Assembly (NCBI GenBank): GCA_944390505.1
Contig: CALXQF010000008.1
Location: 1 to 18,899, forward strand
Reading direction: 5' to 3'
Source: an uncultured Clostridia bacterium
Lineage (GTDB): Bacteria; Bacillota; Clostridia; TANB77; CAG-508
DNA length: 18,899 bases
Below are positions 14,143-18,899 of this stretch, piece after piece. Every line of letters begins with the position of its first letter. Position 1 is the stretch's first letter. Made by a program: the position numbers and the translations under genes. The notes beneath the pieces were generated by a model that was given only the letters and a program-made list of their open reading frames with translations, was not told the DNA's origin and did not search any database.

Positions 14143-15321
14143 ATGCAAAAAAAAGGAAAAAAAGCTGTAAAAACTACAAATAAACCATTTGATTTCCTAC
14201 TATGTATTGTTATTTTTATTTTATTAGCTTTAGGAATCGTAATGGTTCTTTCTGCTTCTGCACCATCTGCATTAGCAGAAACAGGAAAAAGTTATACCTA
14301 TGCCAGTAGACAGCTAATGTTCGGCATTTTAGGTATTATTTGTATGTTTATTATTTCCAAAATAGATTATAGAATTTATAAAAAATTCTATTGGCCAATT
14401 TATTTTATTTCTTGTGGCATTTTGCTACTCGTATTAATTCCAGGATGGGGAATTGATGCAAATGGTGCAGTAAGATGGGTTAGAATACCATTGCTAGGAC
14501 AATTCCAACCATCAGAGCTCACTAAAATTGGACTAATTGTTTTTTATGCAGGATATTTATCAGATCATAAAGATGAATTAAGAGACTTTTGGAAAGGTTT
14601 TGTAAAACCTCTTTGTTTCATTCTCCCACCAATTGCTATTTTGTATTTGGTACAAAATCATTTAAGTGCATCATTAATTATTGCAATGATAGCATGTGTT
14701 ATGATGATTATTGCAGGAACAAGGCTACTCCATTTTATAGTAACAGGGCTAGTAGTTGGAGTACCTGCAGTAGCTTACTTAATCTATACTATTGTGACAG
14801 GAGGTTCTGATAGTTTCAGAATTAGTAGAATTATATCCTTTTTAGATCCCTGGCAAGATATTCAAAATACAGGTTGGCAAGTAGTACAAAGTCTTTATGC
14901 AATAGGATCTGGTGGACTATTTGGAGTAGGATTAGGAGAAAGTAAGCAAAAATATTTATATATATCTGAACCACAAAATGACTTCATTTTTTCAATAGTA
15001 GCAGAAGAATTAGGATTTATAGGATGTCTTGTTATTATTATTATTTTTGCTATTCTGGTTTGGAGAGGAGTTTTAATTGCTATTAAAGCACCAGATACAT
15101 TTGGTAGTTTATTGGCTACTGGAATTGTAAGCTTAGTTGCTATACAAGTGGTATTAAATATTGCTGTTGTTACATCTTCTATACCAAATACGGGTATTCC
15201 ATTACCATTTTTTAGTTATGGAGGTACAGCATTATTCATTTTATTATGTTGTATGCGGAGTATTATTAAATATTTCACGAGCCAGTACCAAAGTTTAAAG
15301 CTGTTGATTGAAACAAGATAA
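14143..15321 (+). CDS. ftsW: SEDS-family peptidoglycan glycosyltransferase FtsW/SpoVE
   Basis: This 392-residue membrane protein of about ten helices polymerises lipid II into glycan strands at the septum, working with a class B PBP. The N-terminal GIVMVLSASAPSA leads into helix 1. ANGAVRWVRIPLLGQFQPSE is the conserved FtsW/SpoVE loop. EPQNDFIFSIVAEELGFIG begins at residue 276 and carries Asp280 at the conserved acidic position. PNTGIPLPFFSYGG is at 348-361. FtsW and SpoVE cannot be told apart by these motifs; position next to murG is shared by both. AAGGAGGAA is a strong SD. murD, common between mraY and ftsW in other Firmicutes, is missing. Confidence 0.92.
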   Translation: MQKKGKKAVKTTNKPFDFLLCIVIFILLALGIVMVLSASAPSALAETGKSYTYASRQLMFGILGIICMFIISKIDYRIYKKFYWPIYFISCGILLLVLIPGWGIDANGAVRWVRIPLLGQFQPSELTKIGLIVFYAGYLSDHKDELRDFWKGFVKPLCFILPPIAILYLVQNHLSASLIIAMIACVMMIIAGTRLLHFIVTGLVVGVPAVAYLIYTIVTGGSDSFRISRIISFLDPWQDIQNTGWQVVQSLYAIGSGGLFGVGLGESKQKYLYISEPQNDFIFSIVAEELGFIGCLVIIIIFAILVWRGVLIAIKAPDTFGSLLATGIVSLVAIQVVLNIAVVTSSIPNTGIPLPFFSYGGTALFILLCCMRSIIKYFTSQYQSLKLLIETR

Positions 15322-15359
15322 TAGAAAATAAGAACAATATTTAGATGGAGGAAAAAAGA

Positions 15360-16484
15360 ATGAAAGCTATCATAGCCGCTGCAGGCACAGGAGGTCATAT
15401 CAATCCAGGAATTGCTATTGCAAATGAAATAAAAAAACAAGAGCCAAATTCAGAAATTATTTTTATAGGAACAAACAGAGGGCTAGAAAATGATCTTGTA
15501 CCGAGGACAGAATATGCATTGGAAATGATTAATGCCTATGGATTTGATAGAACACTTTCTTTGGAAAATTTCAAAAAAATTTATCAAACTTTTCATTCTA
15601 TCAAAGAAGCAAAGAAAATAATAGATAAGTTTAAGCCAGATGTTGTAATTGGTACTGGAGGATATATTTGTGTGCCGGTTGGGCTAGCAGCAAAAAAGAA
15701 AAAAATTCCTTTAGTATTACATGAAAGTAATGCTTTCCCAGGAGTAGCTGTTAAAATTCTTTCAGGAAAAGCAAATAAAGTATTATTAGGATTTGAAGAT
15801 GCAAAACCAAGACTCCCAAAAGCAAAAGAGTTGGTAGTAACAGGAACCCCAACAAAAGTAAAAAAAGTAACGATATCACAAAATAGGAAACAAGAACTAT
15901 TGACACAAAATGGATTAAAAGCAAATATGCCAATTGTACTATTTTTTGGAGGAAGCCAAGGGGCGCAAAGTATTAACCAGAGCTTAATTGAAATTATTAG
16001 TAAAAAGCAAAATCAAAATTATCAAATTATGTGGGCAGCAGGACCAGCACAATATGAGGAAATAGCAAAAACATTAAAAGAAAGCCATCACATGGAAATT
16101 GACAAAATACCAAATGTCAAAATTGTTCCTTATATTTATAATATGGAAGAAATGATGAATATTGTGGATTTAGTGGTATGTAGAAGCGGAGCAATGACCA
16201 TTACAGAAATTACAAATGTAGGAAAACCAGCAATTTTCATTCCATTTCCATTTGCTACAGAAAATCATCAAGAATATAATGCAAGAGTATTAGAAAAAGT
16301 AGGAGCTGCAAAAATTATTTTAGATAAAAATTTGAATGCTCAAATTTTAAATGAAACAATTGAAAATATGGTAAGAAATCAAAATAATCTAAAAGAAATG
16401 GGAAAAAAAGCAAATAAACTTGCAATTGAACAAGTAGAACAAAAAATTTATCAGGAAATCAAAAAAGCGGTTAGGCAAAAATAA
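15360..16484 (+). CDS. murG: UDP-GlcNAc:lipid I N-acetylglucosaminyltransferase MurG
   Basis: This 374-residue GT-B glycosyltransferase on the cytoplasmic face of the membrane adds GlcNAc to lipid I, making lipid II. The N-terminal glycine-rich loop AAAGTGGHINPG (residues 6-17) and the second loop GGSQGAQSIN (197-206) are diagnostic. CRSGAMTITEI (274-284) and FPFATENHQEYNA form the UDP-GlcNAc site. The ATG at 15360 is preferred to the in-frame ATG at 15345 because ATGGAGGA (15345-15352) is then the SD and the product begins with the canonical MKAIIAAAGTGGH. It lies 38 bases after ftsW with no terminator between. The recognisable dcw cluster ends here. Confidence 0.95.
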   Translation: MKAIIAAAGTGGHINPGIAIANEIKKQEPNSEIIFIGTNRGLENDLVPRTEYALEMINAYGFDRTLSLENFKKIYQTFHSIKEAKKIIDKFKPDVVIGTGGYICVPVGLAAKKKKIPLVLHESNAFPGVAVKILSGKANKVLLGFEDAKPRLPKAKELVVTGTPTKVKKVTISQNRKQELLTQNGLKANMPIVLFFGGSQGAQSINQSLIEIISKKQNQNYQIMWAAGPAQYEEIAKTLKESHHMEIDKIPNVKIVPYIYNMEEMMNIVDLVVCRSGAMTITEITNVGKPAIFIPFPFATENHQEYNARVLEKVGAAKIILDKNLNAQILNETIENMVRNQNNLKEMGKKANKLAIEQVEQKIYQEIKKAVRQK

Positions 16485-16523
16485 TATAAGGCAATAGGAA
16501 GTCAAAATAAAATAGATGTTAGG

Positions 16524-16549
16524 ATAATAATATAAAGAGATATTATTAT
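16524..16549. repeat. A/T inverted repeat after murG
   Basis: ATAATAATA (16524-16532) and TATTATTAT (16541-16549) form a perfect 9-bp stem with an 8-base loop, but only A/T pairs and a weak T-run. It is at best a weak terminator. The rest of 16485-16737 is A-rich without other clear signals. Confidence 0.35.
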
Positions 16550-16737
16550 TTGAAAGATAGTAGCAAGTACCCAATATTATAAAATAATTTGAATTAATTA
16601 TTATTGTATTTACTAAAATAAAAAAGGACAAGCTAGTAGTAGAAATGAAAAAGCAGATTGAGAAAGAGAAGATGCAAAAAAGACAAAGCAGACTGAGAAA
16701 GAAAAAAGAGAAAAAAGAAAAGATAGAAAGGAAAAAT

Positions 16738-17814
16738 ATGATGCCAGAAAAAGAAATCAAAAGATGTACTGTATGTAATTTACCAAGTAATTATCCTGGA
16801 ATTACTTTTGATGAAAAAGGAGTATGCAGTATTTGCAAAAAGAAGGAAAAGCAAGTACAATACAAAGGAATTAACCAATTGAAAAAGGACATTAAAGCAA
16901 TTTTAGATAAAAGTGATAAAGATAGAGAATATGATTGCGTAGTAGGTTATAGTGGAGGTAGAGATAGTTCTTATCTACTATATTTTGCAAAAGAAGTTCT
17001 GAAATTAAAAGTACTTGCTATTACATTAGAACATGATTTTATTCCAAAACAAACAAGAAAAAACATAGAAAATCTCGCATGGAAATTAGGAGTAGAAATC
17101 AAATTCATTAAAAATGATGCATTAAATAAATGTGGAAGGCAATGTGTAAAAGCATGGTCAAAAAATCCAGATCCTGCTATGTGTGCTACATTTTGTACAG
17201 GCTGTCGTTATGGAATTAAAAAAATAATTCCTCAATATGCAAGAAAACATCATATTCCTATTTTATTAGTAGGTAATACCCCATATGAGAAAATTAATTA
17301 TAGGGTGAATTTGCTATGTTGTAATGCAAAAAAGTATACAAAAGGTGCTAAAATAAAAGGGTACGCGAAAAAATTATTGCAAAATCCATCTTATTTATTA
17401 TCACCAAATAGTATGCACAAACAATGGCTAGATTTTATTTCCTATGAAGGCAAAAAAGGAGAAAATGTAAATCCTACGACCATTAAGCCATTTTATGATT
17501 ATATAGAATGGAAGGAAGAAGAAGTCATTCCCACCATTCAAAAATTGGGATGGAAATATGATGAAAGTTTAAATTCTTCTTGGAGGTCAGATTGTTTTGC
17601 TAATTTGTTAAGACAATATTATTACAAAAGACTGCTAGGATTTAATGATTTAGATGTATATTATGCAAGAATGATTCGTAATCAAAAAATATCTAAAGAG
17701 GAAGCCTTAAAGAAAATTGAAGAAGAAGGAAAATATGATGATGAGGTAATTAAGGAGATTTTGCAAAAATATTATGATTTGGATTTTGATAAGATTGAGG
17801 AGAAGATAAAATAG
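16738..17814 (+). CDS. PP-loop ATPase related to N-acetyl sugar amidotransferases, Cys-rich
   Basis: This 358-residue protein resembles the WbpG/PseA-type N-acetyl sugar amidotransferase family, which adenylates its substrate before adding nitrogen. An N-terminal zinc-knuckle-like set is C10-x2-C13 and C30-x2-C33 around PGITFDEKGVC. The PP-loop is SGGRDS (72-77) in DCVVGYSGGRDSSYLL. A cysteine cluster C132, C136, C149, C153 and C156 (CATFCTGC) could bind metal or Fe-S. No partner glutaminase gene is visible. The ATG at 16738 has AAAGGA at 16727-16732; the frame runs back to 16645, adding a 31-residue Lys/Glu-rich piece without an SD, so the longer form is less likely. Substrate is unknown; a surface glycan is an inference from the family, not from murG next door. 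Confidence 0.7.
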   Translation: MMPEKEIKRCTVCNLPSNYPGITFDEKGVCSICKKKEKQVQYKGINQLKKDIKAILDKSDKDREYDCVVGYSGGRDSSYLLYFAKEVLKLKVLAITLEHDFIPKQTRKNIENLAWKLGVEIKFIKNDALNKCGRQCVKAWSKNPDPAMCATFCTGCRYGIKKIIPQYARKHHIPILLVGNTPYEKINYRVNLLCCNAKKYTKGAKIKGYAKKLLQNPSYLLSPNSMHKQWLDFISYEGKKGENVNPTTIKPFYDYIEWKEEEVIPTIQKLGWKYDESLNSSWRSDCFANLLRQYYYKRLLGFNDLDVYYARMIRNQKISKEEALKKIEEEGKYDDEVIKEILQKYYDLDFDKIEEKIK

Positions 17815-17889
17815 GAAAAGTTATGCAATAGATTTTAATAGTAGTTGCAAAAGAAGATTTAAATAGTTACTTAATTGGTATTAGTCTAA

Positions 17890-17954
17890 TTAACAAAAGA
17901 AAACAAAATAATGTTGTAACATAGTTTATCAATATTATTTTGTTTTTTTGTTAA
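17890..17954 (+). terminator. Long inverted-repeat terminator
   Basis: AACAAAATAAT (17902-17912) and ATTATTTTGTT (17934-17944) form a perfect 11-bp stem. TTAACAAAA and TTTTGTTAA extend it to about 21 pairs with a small bulge. A T7 run ends at 17949. It can stop transcription in either direction. Confidence 0.75.
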
Positions 17955-18029
17955 TAAGAAATAATTAATATAATAATTTTATAAAACTTGTAATAATAAG
18001 AAAAATATAAAGAGATAAGGGGAAAATTA

Positions 18030-18899
18030 ATGGAGTATATAATATTTTTAGCATTAGCTTTTATAGAATTTTTATTTATGATTTTAGTAACGAAAGAGTT
18101 AGATCATATTAAAGAATATGTATCAATACAGTATTCAAGTTTTGAATTCGCTAGTACCGAAGATAAACCAAATGGATTAAATATTCTAATAAAAATTTTG
18201 GTACCTCCTATATATATTATTCTTATATCGGGAATATTATATGAGATAAACCAAGAATGGCTTGTAAAAAATATTTATCTAGTAACTATATTCTATTATT
18301 TAATGAAATGGCTAAATATAATATTTATATTAAAAAGAAAAGACTTACATGATTGGAAATCGGATATAATACTTTCAATCATAGGAACAGTACTTAGTAT
18401 AGCTATATATTATATTTTTATAATAAAAACAGTAGAAGAATGGCATGGTGGAAAAGTACATAAAATAAGAGATTCAGTAATACATTTAATGCGTGGAGAA
18501 ATATTTGATATAGATAATAAAAAGTTTTTTACATTTGGAGGAGCTAAATCACATGACATACAAGATGGAATACTAAATTTAGATGAAGAAGAAAAGATAT
18601 ATACATTTAGAAAAAGAGGAGCATTTTTTAGAATAAGAGATTATTCTTGGTGGGATTTAGAACTTCCAACTGAGGAAGAAATGCAAAACGGAATAAGCAA
18701 TTTAGAAAAAGTAAATTATAAAATAGATTATATTATAACTCATTGTTGCCCTACAAATGTGCAAACTATACTTAGTGGTGGCTTATATAAAAAGGATTAT
18801 TTAACAGATTATTTGCAAGAGGTTTCAGAAAAATGTAAATTTAAGAAATGGTATTTTGGTCACTATCATGAGAATAGACAGGTTAACTCACAGTTTGTT
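18030..18899 (+). CDS. Membrane segment fused to the C-terminal half of a metallophosphoesterase (3' end outside the window)
   Basis: The open frame encodes 290 residues to the window edge. Residues 1-134 have four predicted helices (about 3-21, 52-72, 82-101, 111-133) and match nothing I recognise. From about 135 (VEEWHGGKVHKI) the sequence reads like the second half of Firmicute calcineurin-like phosphoesterases: FFTFGGAKSHDI, SWWDLELP, THCCP (His238) and WYFGHYHENR with the GHxH motif at 277-280. The DxH, GDxxD and GNH[D/E] metal motifs that should come before are absent. Activity as a phosphoesterase is therefore doubtful. AAGGGGA (18017-18023) is a good SD, 6 bases before the ATG. Ile is coded largely by ATA, unlike the dcw genes, which hints at transfer. 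It follows a strong terminator, so it is its own unit. Confidence 0.65.
   Translation, partial: MEYIIFLALAFIEFLFMILVTKELDHIKEYVSIQYSSFEFASTEDKPNGLNILIKILVPPIYIILISGILYEINQEWLVKNIYLVTIFYYLMKWLNIIFILKRKDLHDWKSDIILSIIGTVLSIAIYYIFIIKTVEEWHGGKVHKIRDSVIHLMRGEIFDIDNKKFFTFGGAKSHDIQDGILNLDEEEKIYTFRKRGAFFRIRDYSWWDLELPTEEEMQNGISNLEKVNYKIDYIITHCCPTNVQTILSGGLYKKDYLTDYLQEVSEKCKFKKWYFGHYHENRQVNSQFV

Noticed and set aside
16645..16737. N-terminal 31-residue Lys/Glu-rich extension of the PP-loop protein
   Set aside because: No SD near the ATG at 16645, composition matches A-rich noncoding DNA, and the family normally begins near the first CxxC. ATG 16738 has AAAGGA.

Overview
The window is AT-rich DNA from a low-GC, Gram-positive-type bacterium, most likely a member of the Clostridia. 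The evidence is the strong purine-rich Shine-Dalgarno (SD) sequences, TTGACA/TATAAT-like promoters, A/T-ending codons, U-tract terminators, a PASTA-bearing class B PBP and a meso-DAP-type MurE (DNPR motif). Apart from shadow frames, all recognisable genes read on the + strand.

Region 1 (1-6393) holds short, mostly independent transcription units. They are: the 3' end of an IS1634-type transposase; folC with a near-perfect promoter; a leaderless M15-type peptidase with a peptidoglycan-binding domain; a PF06541-type membrane protein; a 65-residue membrane protein with its own promoter and terminator; trmL; a VbhA-like antitoxin followed, after a terminator, by its Fic AMP-transferase; and a divergent Mn-type superoxide dismutase homologue closed by a strong terminator.

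Region 2 (6425-16484) is a division and cell wall (dcw) cluster: mraZ, rsmH, ftsL-like, a SpoVD/FtsI-type PBP, murE, mraY, ftsW/spoVE and murG. MraZ should repress from three AAGTGG boxes spaced exactly 10 bp apart next to its promoter. RsmH methylates 16S rRNA. MurE, MraY and MurG make lipid II. The FtsW-type polymerase and the class B PBP use lipid II, with the FtsL-like protein as septal partner. murF and murD, common members of such clusters, are absent, and the cluster stops after murG. A 625-base gap between mraZ and rsmH is filled with copies of ACAAAAGATAAA and ends in a strong hairpin without a U-tract. An intrinsic terminator lies between ftsL and the PBP gene.

Region 3 (16485-18899) holds a PP-loop ATPase related to N-acetyl sugar amidotransferases, with a notable cysteine cluster, then a long inverted-repeat terminator. 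Last comes a gene running off the right edge that joins a four-helix membrane segment to only the C-terminal half of a calcineurin-like metallophosphoesterase. That chimera, the repeat-filled mraZ-rsmH gap and the split antitoxin/Fic pair are the most unusual things here.
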